52,581 nucleotides of DNA from Clostridia bacterium (GTDB lineage Bacteria > Bacillota > Clostridia > Oscillospirales > CAG-272), in assembly GCA_017631325.1 (NCBI GenBank), contig JAGBTM010000032.1:1-52581 (forward strand), written 5' to 3'. This document shows, piece after piece, positions 41,289 through 50,800 of the stretch. Every line of letters starts with the position of its first letter. Within the stretch, counting starts at the first letter, position 1. The position numbers and the translations under genes are program-made. Under the pieces are notes generated by a model. It made no database searches. It was given only the letters and a program-made list of their open reading frames with translations, and was not told the origin of the DNA.

Positions 41289-42302
41289 ATGAATTACGTA
41301 GGACCGATAATCTACAACGTCGCAATTCTCTTTATAATGATGATGCCCGGCGTTATAATGAAAAAGTGCAATCTCTCGCCCGACGGATTTGGCAAGGGTA
41401 TATCAAAGCTCGTCTTGTACGTAGCTCAGCCTGCTTTGATTTTCCTCGCATATCTCAAGGACTTTGATGCGAATATTCTCATGAACTCGATATGGGTTTT
41501 GGCTCTGTCGGTGCTATTACATATAATTTTCTCAATAATCGCGCTAATTTCATTCAAGTCGGCTCCCGACAATATGCGCAGAATGTTAAGATTTGCGACA
41601 GTTTTCTCAAACGCTGCGTTTATGGGTATTCCTCTTATAGGCGCTGCGCTTGAGCCCACCTGCCCCGGCGCAACGATGTACGCATCAATTTACAATATCA
41701 CCTTTAACCTCTTCCTTTGGTCGCTCGGTGTATATATCTGCACCGAGGATAGAGACGAGGACGGTGACGGTGTAACCGACGGTGACGTTCTTACCGACTA
41801 CCACGAGGTAAGGAAAAAGGTAAGCCTTACCGCCTCGATAGGCAAGGCGCTCTTGCACCCGGTAACGCTCGCGGCAGCTCTCGGTCTCGTGTTCTTTATC
41901 ACACCTCTTAACAGCTACGTCCCCGAGATAGTCACCGATGCACTCACAATGCTAAAAAATCTCGTGGCACCGCTCTCAATGGTGGTTATCGGTCTCAGAC
42001 TTGCCGATATGAGCTTTAAGGGAATGTTCAAGGATAAAATGATGTATCATTTCCTGATTTTAAGGCACCTGATACTTCCCCTCTCGGCGGTTATTATAAT
42101 CAGACTTCTTTCTCTTTTCGGTGTACAAATAGATTATGCCGTATCCCTCGTTACCGTTATTTTGGCGGCAGCCCCCGCGGCAACGAGCGCAACGATGTTT
42201 GCCGAGCAGTACGACTGTGACGCAGAGTACGTATCAAGGCTCGTTACCGTATCAACTCTTCTCTCTATAATCACGATGCCCCTCGTTATTATGCTTGTGT
42301 GA
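41289..42302 (+). CDS. AEC (auxin efflux carrier) family transporter
   Basis: 337 residues from ATG 41289 (AAAGGAA upstream; the promoter overlaps any earlier start). Ten hydrophobic segments in two groups of five. Family-like features: KLVLYVAQPALIFLAYLKDF in the first half, FSNAAFMGIPLIGAAL, and in the second half LVAPLSMVVIGLRLADM and AAPAATSATMFAEQYD. Family members move organic acids such as malate or malonate. Odd: the central cytoplasmic loop (about 150-180) carries EDRDEDGDGVTDGDVLTD, a DxDxDG calcium-loop-like motif usual in dockerins and thrombospondin repeats. Confidence 0.87.
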   Translation: MNYVGPIIYNVAILFIMMMPGVIMKKCNLSPDGFGKGISKLVLYVAQPALIFLAYLKDFDANILMNSIWVLALSVLLHIIFSIIALISFKSAPDNMRRMLRFATVFSNAAFMGIPLIGAALEPTCPGATMYASIYNITFNLFLWSLGVYICTEDRDEDGDGVTDGDVLTDYHEVRKKVSLTASIGKALLHPVTLAAALGLVFFITPLNSYVPEIVTDALTMLKNLVAPLSMVVIGLRLADMSFKGMFKDKMMYHFLILRHLILPLSAVIIIRLLSLFGVQIDYAVSLVTVILAAAPAATSATMFAEQYDCDAEYVSRLVTVSTLLSIITMPLVIMLV

Positions 42303-42440
42303 CGGTGCTTTTACTTAAACACATAACGAAATCGCCGCGCAGAAAACGGTTTGTTTCTTTGAGCTATAAAGCCTATTTTTCTGAAATTTAAAGATTTTTA
42401 ATAACTATAATTTACATTTTACATATTTTTTGTATTTTAA

Positions 42441-42479
42441 AAGAGCAGAGAGTGTCAAGCACTCCCTGCTCTATTTTTT
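42441..42479 (+). terminator. Terminator after AEC transporter gene
   Basis: AGAGCAGAGAGTG pairs with CACTCCCTGCTCT (one mismatch) over a TCAAG loop, then ATTTTTTTG. Confidence 0.85.
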
Positions 42480-42489
42480 TGTTGCTTTG

Positions 42490-42614
42490 CTGCATCTTTA
42501 TTTTGCAGTTTTGTTATTTGACTACATCTTTATCTTGTAGTTTTTTATTTCACTACATCTTTATCTTGTAGTTTTTTATTTCACTACATCTTTATCTTGT
42601 AGTTTTTTATTTTA
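42490..42614. repeat. 31-bp tandem repeat of terminator-like hairpins, four copies
   Basis: Units start at 42490, 42522, 42553 and 42584. Each is CTACATCTTTATCTTGTAG (5-bp stem) followed by TTTTTTATTT; the first unit has compensating changes (CTGCA..TGCAG), so the stem is kept. They lie between the AEC terminator and the convergent CxxC-repeat protein gene. Confidence 0.85.
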
Positions 42615-42633
42615 CAGCTTCAGTCAAATTTAA

Positions 42634-45600
42634 TTACTGTGCTGCGGGCATAGTAAAGTCAGCGTCGCTGTACGCTACGTGGCTAAGAGATACGTTCTTA
42701 ACCTCGTAGTTGCCCATGTAAGCGGTAGCGTTCATGAACCTAACTACCGTAAGAGCCTTCGATACGCCGGTAGAGGCAGAGGAGCTGATGTTGTAGGTTC
42801 CCTTCTGAACCTCAACTATTTCACCGTTGATGCTGAGAGCAACTACCCACTCGTTGGGAGTTACACAGTAGAACTTAGCCTCTACGGTGAACCACTCGCC
42901 GTATTTGTAAGTGCCCTTGCCCACGGTGGAGCTGTTGTGCTTAGCATCAGAGAACGTGCCGTTACCAAATCTTATTCCGTATCTCTGATTAACATCGTTG
43001 AATACGGTGATGGAGTTGTAGGATACGCTGGTGTCAGCGCCGTAGATGGGGTCTCCCTTATCGGTAGTAGCAATAGCCTCGTCGAACTGATAGAAGAGCA
43101 TATCTGCCTTTACTACGAATACGGGTGTTTCATCGGTTCCCGCCTTGGTGCTGAACTGAACGAACGTGGTCTTGGTCGGGTCGGTATCGGTTACCTTGTA
43201 GCTTTCTATAACGTTGGTTGCAGGGTCTACGATTTCGGTGTATGCACCGCCGGAGGCTGCAATCCACGAGGGGTTAACCTTTGCAGAAGCGTCTACAAGC
43301 TCCTTACCGAAGTAGGAATCGTCAAAGCTGTTGACAAACTTAGTACCGGAGTTACCCTGAGAGGTGAATGCTATCTGCTGGCAGGTAGACATATTTGCTA
43401 CTGCAGCGAGAGTTTGGCTCTTTCCGTTTACGGTAATAACCATAGTATTATCGGAATTGATAACGATCTTGAGGTCAACCCACTTGGAGTAGCAGTATGC
43501 GCTGTCCTTAGAGCTCTGAATGTTTCCGCCAAGGGTTGCGCTTGCAGCGTTGTTCGCTACGGCTGCCCCGGGAGTTGCGTCGTAGTAGAACTGACCGTTA
43601 GCGCCGTTTATGTAAATCTGCATAAGGGCGATGAGCTTGCCGGACGCATTATTAAACTTAATAACGTTGTACTGACGGGCTGCGCCTATTTCGGAGTCAA
43701 TCTTGAACTTAGTCTCGAATACAAGAGGCGAGTCTGCCGCTACGGTATCGGTAGTCTTGAACGTAGTAGTGAATACGCCCGAGCCGGTATCGTTGAGCTT
43801 GAGGTAGGTGTTATCCGAATCAGCTACGAGCGCGCCGTTACCGAAAGCAACGGTGGTAGCGCCAACGGTTGCAGAGGTTGCGCCCTCTTCAAGAGATTCG
43901 TAGGTTACGTAGGGAACGGAGAACGTGTAAGCGCTCTTTGAGATAACGGCAGTACCAACGAGGTTGTAGGTGCCTGCGGAAAGGACAGTTTCCTTTACGC
44001 TGCCGTCGGAAAGAGTGGTTACAGCATCCCAATATCCGTCGGTGATAACGAAGAGCATAGAGCCGCCAAGGTAAATCTTAGATACGGAGCTAAGAGCCGA
44101 TACGTCAACCTTAAGAACGGGCTTATCGTTGTAAATAGCGGGGATAATAATGGTAGGCGCTGTGCCGGTGTATGCGGTTACGTAGTAGCCGTCTACCTTC
44201 TCGTTGTAATGGAATACAACGCCAGAAGAAGCAATAGTGAGGTCAACCTCGGAGTCGGGGTCGAGCTCGCCGCATACGGAGCATACGCCGCCGGAGAAGC
44301 TGTGGCCGAGCGCGGTGTCGGGAGTTTCCTTAACGTCTGTTGCATCGCATCTTGTACACTTTGCGCTCTCGTTTGCGTTCTCGGTACAGGTTGCTTCGTT
44401 TGCAACGTAGTTCTGGAAATCGTGGCCGAGCTTGGAGTTTGCGATGGGCTTGGTATCGGTTGCGTCACATCTAACACACTTTGCAGTCTCGGTGCCGTTA
44501 GCCTCACAGGTTGCGTTGTTATCGTCAACGTAGCCCTGGAAGTCGTGGCCGATGATGCAGGCGTTGCCGTCCTTTGCAAAATCGTTGTAGTCAAGAGCCT
44601 CGTGGCCAACGTATACGTTTCTTACCTCGTAGTTGCCCATGTAAGCGGTATCGTTCGTGAACCTAACTACCGTAAGAGCCTTCGATACGCCGGTAGCGGT
44701 AGAGGAGCTGATGTTGTATTTACCCTTCTGAACCTCAACTATTTCACCGTTGATGCTGAGAGCAACTACCCACTCGTCGGGAGTTACACAGTAGAACTTA
44801 GCCTCTACGGTGAACCACTCGCCGTATTTGTAAGTGCCCTTGCCCGCGGTGACGCTGTTGTGCTTAGCATCAGAGAACGTGCCGTTACCAAATCTTATTC
44901 TGTATCTCTGGTTAGTATCGTTGAATACGGTGATGGAGTTGTAGGATACGCCGGTGTCAGTGCCGTATATAGCCTTTTTGCCATTTTCACACTTATCACA
45001 GTCCTGACCCTCTTCGCAGTCTGCGCAGTCTACGTAAACAGCCTCGTCAAGCTGGTAGAAGAGCATATCTGCTTTTACTACGAATACGGGAGTTTCATCG
45101 GTTCCTGCCTTGGTGCTGAACTGAACGAACGTGGTCTTGGTCGGGTCGGTATCGGTTACCTTGTAGCTTTCTATAACGTTGGTTGCAGGGTCTACGATTT
45201 CGGTGTATGCACCGTCCGTAGCCGCATTCCAAACGGGGTCAATCTTTGCCGAGTAGTCGATTATCTCGGTGCCGAAGTAGGTATCGTCAAAGCAGTTGGT
45301 GAATGCAGTACCGCTGTTACCCTGAGAGGTAAATGCAATCTGCTTACATCTCGTAGTGAGATTTTCAACCGTGGGAGTCATCGTACCGGTCTTTCCGTTT
45401 ACGGTAATCTCGATGGTGTTGTCAGCCTTAAGAACGAGCTTAAGGTTAAACCACTTGGATACAAGCTTGGTGCTGTCAGCAGCAACGCTTCCGCCAAGAG
45501 TTGAGTAGCCTGCTCCATCCTTAACAGCCTCTTGAGGAGTGCCGTCAAAGTAGAACTGACCGTTTACTGCGTTAATGTGAATCTGGGAGAGTGCAAGCTG

Positions 45601-47346
45601 TTTGCCGTCTGCATCTCTGAAAGAGATGATGTTGTACTGACGCGCAGCATTACTCGTCGAGACAATTTTAAAATTAGTCTCAAATACTACGTTCGAGGTC
45701 TCGGTTACGGAGTCGGTAGTCTTGAAGGTAGTGGTAACAACGCCTGCTCCGGGGTCGTCAAGCTCGAGGTAGTTACCGGTGGATTCTTCAATTATAACGC
45801 CTGTGCCAACGTCAATAGTCATATTGCCGTTAGTGATGGTTTTGGTTGCCTCGGTTGCATCGTCGAAGGTAACGTAGGGAACGTAGTATACGTAGCTGCT
45901 CTTCGAGAGAACTGCAGTACCAATAAGGTTAAAGGTGCCTGCGGAAAGAATAGTTTCCTTCTCGGTTCCGTCGGAAAGAGTGGTTACAGCATCCCAGTTA
46001 CCCTCGGTAATAACGAGGAGCATAGAGCCTGTAACGTAAACCTTCTCTACGTCACCAAGAGCATTTACGTCTATCTTAAGAACAGCCTTATCCTCGTAGG
46101 TTGCGGGGATAACTATCTTGGTCTTGGTTCCCTCGTAGCCGGTTACGTAGTAGCCGTCAACCTTTTCGTTGTAGGTGTATACAAGGCCGGGGGTAGGAAC
46201 GCTTGTGTCGATATCGCCACATACAGAGCACTCGCCATCAACGAAGACGTGCTCGAGCTTCGTGCCCTCGTCTGCTACCGTGTCGGTTACGTCACATCTG
46301 TCGCACTTTGCGGTCTTGGTGCCGTCCTTCTTACAGGTTGCGTCCCCATTGGACTTATACTCGGTGAAGCTATGACCAAGCGCGCTCTCTGCTATCTCGC
46401 GGGTGTCGGTTACGTCACATCTGTCGCACTTTGCAGTCTCGGTACCGTTAGCGGTACAGGTCGCATTTTCATTAGACGTGTAGCTTGTAAAGCTGTGTCC
46501 GAGTGCGCTCTCTGCTACCTCGCGAGTGTCGGTTGCGTCACATCTGTCGCACTTTGCAGTCTCGGTACCGTTAGCGGTACAGGTTGCATTTTCATTAGAC
46601 GTGTAGCTTGTAAAGCTGTGTCCGAGTGCGCTTTCCGCTACCTCGCGGGTGTCGGTTACGTCACATCTGTCGCACTTTGCGGTCTCGGTGCCGTTAGCGG
46701 TACAGGTCGCATCGTTATTGGACTTATAGTCGGTGAAGCTGTGGCCGAGCGCAGAGTCAACGTCTGCTACCGTGTCGGTTACGTCACATCTGTCGCACTT
46801 TGCGGTCTTGGTGCCGTCAGCGATACAGGTCGCATCACCGTTAGAGGTGTAAGTCGTGAAGCTGTGGTCAAGCGCGCTATCGGCTATCTCACGGCTGTTG
46901 GTTTTGTCGCATCTGTCACACTTTGCGGTTTCGGTGCCGTTTTCGGTGCAGGTTGCATTATTGTTGGGTATGTAGCTTGTGAAGCTGTGTCCGAGTGAGG
47001 AGTTCTGATCCTCGCGGGTGTCGGTCACCTCACATCTAACACACTTAGCAGTCTCGGTGCCGTTAGCCTCGCAGGTTGCATCGTTGTTAGATGCATAGCT
47101 TACAAAGCTGTGTCCGAGAGCAGAGCCAGTGTCTGCTACGGTGTCGGTTTTGTCACACTTATCGCACTTTGCGGTCTTGGTGCCGTCTGCGATACAAGTG
47201 GCATCACCGTTAGAGGTGTAAGTTGTGAACGTATGTCCGTCCTTACACGGATCAGTTTCGGTCTGCATGCACGAGGTAAGCGCAAATGACGCTACTGCAA
47301 GTACAAGCACAAGAACGAATACTGAAATCTTCTTGAACGTTGCCAT
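42634..47346 (-). CDS. Giant lipoprotein with CxxC repeats and duplicated beta modules
   Basis: 1570 residues; GGAGG precedes the ATG. Lipoprotein signal with lipobox ALTSC (Cys near 27). Then eight 41-residue repeats (GHSFTSYTSN..ATCTANGTETAKCDRCDVTD) and a partial ninth; each has one single and one paired CxxC cysteine set, like a zinc ribbon. Next are two similar modules of about 500 residues (about 395-960 and 1075-1560), each opening YNEKVDGYYVT(G/A)Y and ending with GEIVEVQKG(K/T)YNISSS; they look like beta-sandwich, concanavalin/laminin-G-like folds. Two and a half further CxxC repeats separate them. It is a cell-surface protein, perhaps for glycan or host binding; no enzyme motif recognised. 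Confidence 0.88.
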   Translation of the reverse strand: MATFKKISVFVLVLVLAVASFALTSCMQTETDPCKDGHTFTTYTSNGDATCIADGTKTAKCDKCDKTDTVADTGSALGHSFVSYASNNDATCEANGTETAKCVRCEVTDTREDQNSSLGHSFTSYIPNNNATCTENGTETAKCDRCDKTNSREIADSALDHSFTTYTSNGDATCIADGTKTAKCDRCDVTDTVADVDSALGHSFTDYKSNNDATCTANGTETAKCDRCDVTDTREVAESALGHSFTSYTSNENATCTANGTETAKCDRCDATDTREVAESALGHSFTSYTSNENATCTANGTETAKCDRCDVTDTREIAESALGHSFTEYKSNGDATCKKDGTKTAKCDRCDVTDTVADEGTKLEHVFVDGECSVCGDIDTSVPTPGLVYTYNEKVDGYYVTGYEGTKTKIVIPATYEDKAVLKIDVNALGDVEKVYVTGSMLLVITEGNWDAVTTLSDGTEKETILSAGTFNLIGTAVLSKSSYVYYVPYVTFDDATEATKTITNGNMTIDVGTGVIIEESTGNYLELDDPGAGVVTTTFKTTDSVTETSNVVFETNFKIVSTSNAARQYNIISFRDADGKQLALSQIHINAVNGQFYFDGTPQEAVKDGAGYSTLGGSVAADSTKLVSKWFNLKLVLKADNTIEITVNGKTGTMTPTVENLTTRCKQIAFTSQGNSGTAFTNCFDDTYFGTEIIDYSAKIDPVWNAATDGAYTEIVDPATNVIESYKVTDTDPTKTTFVQFSTKAGTDETPVFVVKADMLFYQLDEAVYVDCADCEEGQDCDKCENGKKAIYGTDTGVSYNSITVFNDTNQRYRIRFGNGTFSDAKHNSVTAGKGTYKYGEWFTVEAKFYCVTPDEWVVALSINGEIVEVQKGKYNISSSTATGVSKALTVVRFTNDTAYMGNYEVRNVYVGHEALDYNDFAKDGNACIIGHDFQGYVDDNNATCEANGTETAKCVRCDATDTKPIANSKLGHDFQNYVANEATCTENANESAKCTRCDATDVKETPDTALGHSFSGGVCSVCGELDPDSEVDLTIASSGVVFHYNEKVDGYYVTAYTGTAPTIIIPAIYNDKPVLKVDVSALSSVSKIYLGGSMLFVITDGYWDAVTTLSDGSVKETVLSAGTYNLVGTAVISKSAYTFSVPYVTYESLEEGATSATVGATTVAFGNGALVADSDNTYLKLNDTGSGVFTTTFKTTDTVAADSPLVFETKFKIDSEIGAARQYNVIKFNNASGKLIALMQIYINGANGQFYYDATPGAAVANNAASATLGGNIQSSKDSAYCYSKWVDLKIVINSDNTMVITVNGKSQTLAAVANMSTCQQIAFTSQGNSGTKFVNSFDDSYFGKELVDASAKVNPSWIAASGGAYTEIVDPATNVIESYKVTDTDPTKTTFVQFSTKAGTDETPVFVVKADMLFYQFDEAIATTDKGDPIYGADTSVSYNSITVFNDVNQRYGIRFGNGTFSDAKHNSSTVGKGTYKYGEWFTVEAKFYCVTPNEWVVALSINGEIVEVQKGTYNISSSASTGVSKALTVVRFMNATAYMGNYEVKNVSLSHVAYSDADFTMPAAQ

Positions 47347-47390
47347 ATTTTATCCTCCTTTTATTAGAGATTAACTCTCTACTTAATATA

Positions 47391-47419
47391 ATTATAGTAT
47401 TTTTAAGGATAGTTTTCAA
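47391..47419 (-). promoter_or_regulatory. Promoter of the giant lipoprotein gene
   Basis: Reverse strand TTGAAA (47419-47414), 17-base spacer, TATAAT (47396-47391). From 47420 to 47730 there is only AT-rich spacer with no gene or further structure. Confidence 0.8.
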
Positions 47420-47730
47420 TAGATTTTTAATGCTTTTAAAATTTTTAGGAACATTGCATAATTTTGACTCGATTTTTTGGATAATTTGACAAAAACTGAA
47501 AAGAGGGTGTTTTTTTGCGATATCCCCTTACGCTAGCGCGTTTTTGCCTGCGCGTTTTTCAGCTTTAAGAATTCATCTTTTTGTGCAAAATATCGGTTTT
47601 TGTCCCTTGTTTTGATAATTATACTTTACATTTTTGATATTTTTTGTATTTTTTCTCTTTTGCTTGTGTTTTATAAATCACGCTGAATTTACACGGGATT
47701 TACACCGTAACGCAGCGCGGCAACAAAAAA

Positions 47731-47761
47731 AGAGGCAGAGAACACGCGGTTCTCTGCCTCG
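47731..47761 (-). terminator. Terminator of the right-end secreted protein gene
   Basis: GAGGCAGAGAAC pairs with GTTCTCTGCCTC over a short loop; reverse-strand read-out is TTTTTTTGTTGCC. Confidence 0.9.
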
Positions 47762-47815
47762 GTGAGTATAGCTCGGGATTAATTATCTAACGTAATCGTA
47801 GATGTAATCGTCCTC

Positions 47816-50800
47816 TTAATACTCGTATTTGATTTCAGGAATTTTTTCTTCGGTTTCGAAATAGTCGTCCTCGAAGCCGTCGCCCTCGTACCATTCGTCG
47901 CCGTTGTCTTTGTATTCAGCAAAGATGGAGATGTAGGTTACGCCGTCCTCGAAGTCCTCAAACCATACGTTAATATATCCTATTCCGCCGTCGTAATCGT
48001 AGAACTCAGAGGAGTATACGTCGTCGTAACCGCCGATGCCGTATCCCATGTAATCGGTACGGATATCAAATTCCTTGTATCCGCCGCCTGAGGACTTGAG
48101 ATAGTACGCTGCGTTGGGATCCATATAGAACTCAATCGTGAGTCTGCCGTCCGCACTTACGCTGAGAAGACTAGCGCAGTCAATATAGATCTGCTTAGTA
48201 GATACTTTGTCGCAATACATGCACTTGCTTACGAGAGTGTAGTAGCCGTCGTTTTCAACAACGGTGTTCTCGTCAGCATAGTGGTTCTGCATATAGTACT
48301 GCTTGTAGCTTTCGGTGCAGCCCTCGTTTGTGCAGTAGTAGTAATAGTAACCGTACTGCATGCAGTCTTCAGGCTCCTTGGAGAGCTCATGGTTAATCTC
48401 GTATCTGTGGTTTGCGTCATCAACGAACTCGCCCTTAACCGTATCGTAATCAAACGAGAAGTACTCGTCGCTATAGTAAGTGCCGCGCTCTTCAAGGATG
48501 AAGAAGTTGGAGTAAACGTCCTCAACGCACTCTATATCAACGTCCTTGTTGTAGAGGTATACCTCACTTCTTCTCGAGCACTTAGCCTCGAAGTCAACCT
48601 CAATGCAGTTGCCGCATGCATCTTCGAGAAGATAGTAGTATATATCGTCAAAGTAAACCTCTGTAATCTGTACTTCGATTGCGGGAACGTAGTTCCATAC
48701 CTCTTCGCCATACTCGTTTATAACGGACATGTAGTAGAAGGTAGAGTAGTAGGTTACTATCTCAACACCAACAAGCTCGTCGCCGTCGTATATAGGATGA
48801 ACCTCTTCTGCATCAATAGAGTCGGGAACCCAGACAGCTCCGCCGTTTTCGAAGGTGTAGTCGTCCTCGGTCTTGCCTTCTTCCTTATCGTAGCCTTCCT
48901 TATCGTAGCCTTCCTTGTCGAAGTTCTCTTCCTCGGAGGGCTCTTTGGGCTCTTCAAGCTCGGGATAGTTTTCTTCGGGCTTCTCAATCTCTATATCGCC
49001 GCTGTTGTTGTAGCCGGCGCCGAAGTAGTCCTCAAGATTGTCAATGCTTATCTCGGGAATGGCATCAAACTTAGCCTTAAGAGCCTTTGCAGCCTCAAGA
49101 TCAAGCTCGTATTCCTCACCGAATGCAAGCTCGTACTTACCGCTTACGGTTATGCTCTCGCCGTCGATGATGCCATTCATTTCGATTTCGCCTGCGCCGT
49201 CAGCGCCGATAGTGTAGGTGTACTCTACGTCAACGTCTTCCATTGCTACCTTGTAGTACTCGGTAATCTTGTCTCCGTTTACGGTTATGGTACGGATAAA
49301 TACCTCATCGCCTGCCTCGTAAGCAAAGCGTGCGAACAGACCCTCTTCTGTACCGCTGATTTCTGCGGTAATAGCACCTCCAAGAACGTCGAGCGAGCCT
49401 GCGATAGTGCCGTCCTCAGCAACAGTGAAGATACCGTAGCCGGTGTCCTCGCCATCGTTATATTCGAAGGAAAGCTCAACAACCTCGCCAAGAGTCATAG
49501 AGAACTCGAAGCCGCAGCTGTATTCGCCTATTTCATTATAAAGGAAGCTTCCCTGAACGGTGTCAGCGCATGCCTCGAAGATTATTTCAAGCTTCTCATC
49601 GTCCTCCTGAACCTTAGGCTGAAGAGTGATGAGCGCGCCCACGCATTCCTCGTCCTCGGTAACTACGATAGAGCCTATCATCTCGTCACCGTCAACAAGA
49701 ATAGTATAGTCAAGGTCTAAGCCGTCGTTGATGCTGCCAACAACACTAATCTTAGCTTCGCCCATATTAGAGAGGTCGATCTCACCGTTAAGTGTACCGT
49801 CCTCGTTAATAACGAAGCTGGCGTATGCAAGGTCTATTGACGACTCCTCACCGGTTTCCTCGTCGTAGTAGGTTGCCTGGATATTAGCGTTAATATCTAC
49901 CGCATTCTCTTCAAGAACGCAGATAGCAATGAGTGTGGTATATTCATCTAAGAGTGAATAAACCGTAACGGTGCAAACACCGTCTTCCATAACTTCGGAG
50001 TAGTAGAAGGTACCGAAATTGAATTCTACGTCGTAGTGTACAACCTCGCCCTCGGAATCAACGTAAACCTCGAAGAATACCATATAAGAAAGCATATCTA
50101 TCAGCTGGTCAATCTGATCCTTGAGGCTCACGGTTTCCTCTTCTACAATCTCGTCACCACCGGTCCAGCCTTCCTCGTCGTAGTAGCCCTCGCCGTTATA
50201 ACCGTCACCGTTATAATCGTCTTCGATGTAACCGTCCTCGATATAACCGTCGCCGTACTCATCGTCGGGTGCGCTCTGGAATGCAGAGAGAAGATCGTAT
50301 ACTGTCATAACCTCTACCATCTGGTAGATCTGAGAAATCATAGCGTCAAGCTCCTCTGCGCTCTGAAGTCCAAGAGCCGACATAAGAGCGAACGCTACGG
50401 AATACTGCTGCATTTCTTCGGACTTGAGCATCTCACCGATGTCAACGCCCTCTTCAAAGCCGAGTATCATCTCAAGGGTTGCGCCTTCCATACCGACTGC
50501 GATAGAAACCATATCGTCGACTGCATCAAAGATTTTGTCGATGCTGCCGCCGTTTTCTTCAATCATAGCAACAAGGTCAGCTACGCTGTATGCAAGGATA
50601 CCGGGTACGGCTTCCTTTATAGAAGCATAAACGCCCTCGCCGTAGATTTCGTCAATAAGCGCGCTTATAGGAGTTGAGCTAAGAGTTTCGTTAAGCACCT
50701 TGAGAGCGTCGAGGTTAAGAACGTAGCTTACTGTGCCGTCCTCATACTCTGCGCTGTCAAACAGCATGAAAATAAGCAGTGCAAGAGCCGATGCGTCATC

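Noticed and set aside
42490..42614. Tandem 31-bp repeats considered as a CRISPR array
   Set aside because: Units are directly adjacent with no spacers of independent sequence.
44209..46998. Long plus-strand frames (431 and 488 residues) across the giant lipoprotein gene
   Set aside because: They are complements of the GHSF/CxxC repeats and repeat with the same period; no RBS or recognisable domain. The reverse strand has signal peptide, RBS and terminator.
48281..49720. 479-residue plus-strand frame opposite the right-end acidic protein
   Set aside because: It is an antisense shadow of an Asp/Glu/Tyr-rich coding region, giving Val/Leu-rich nonsense.
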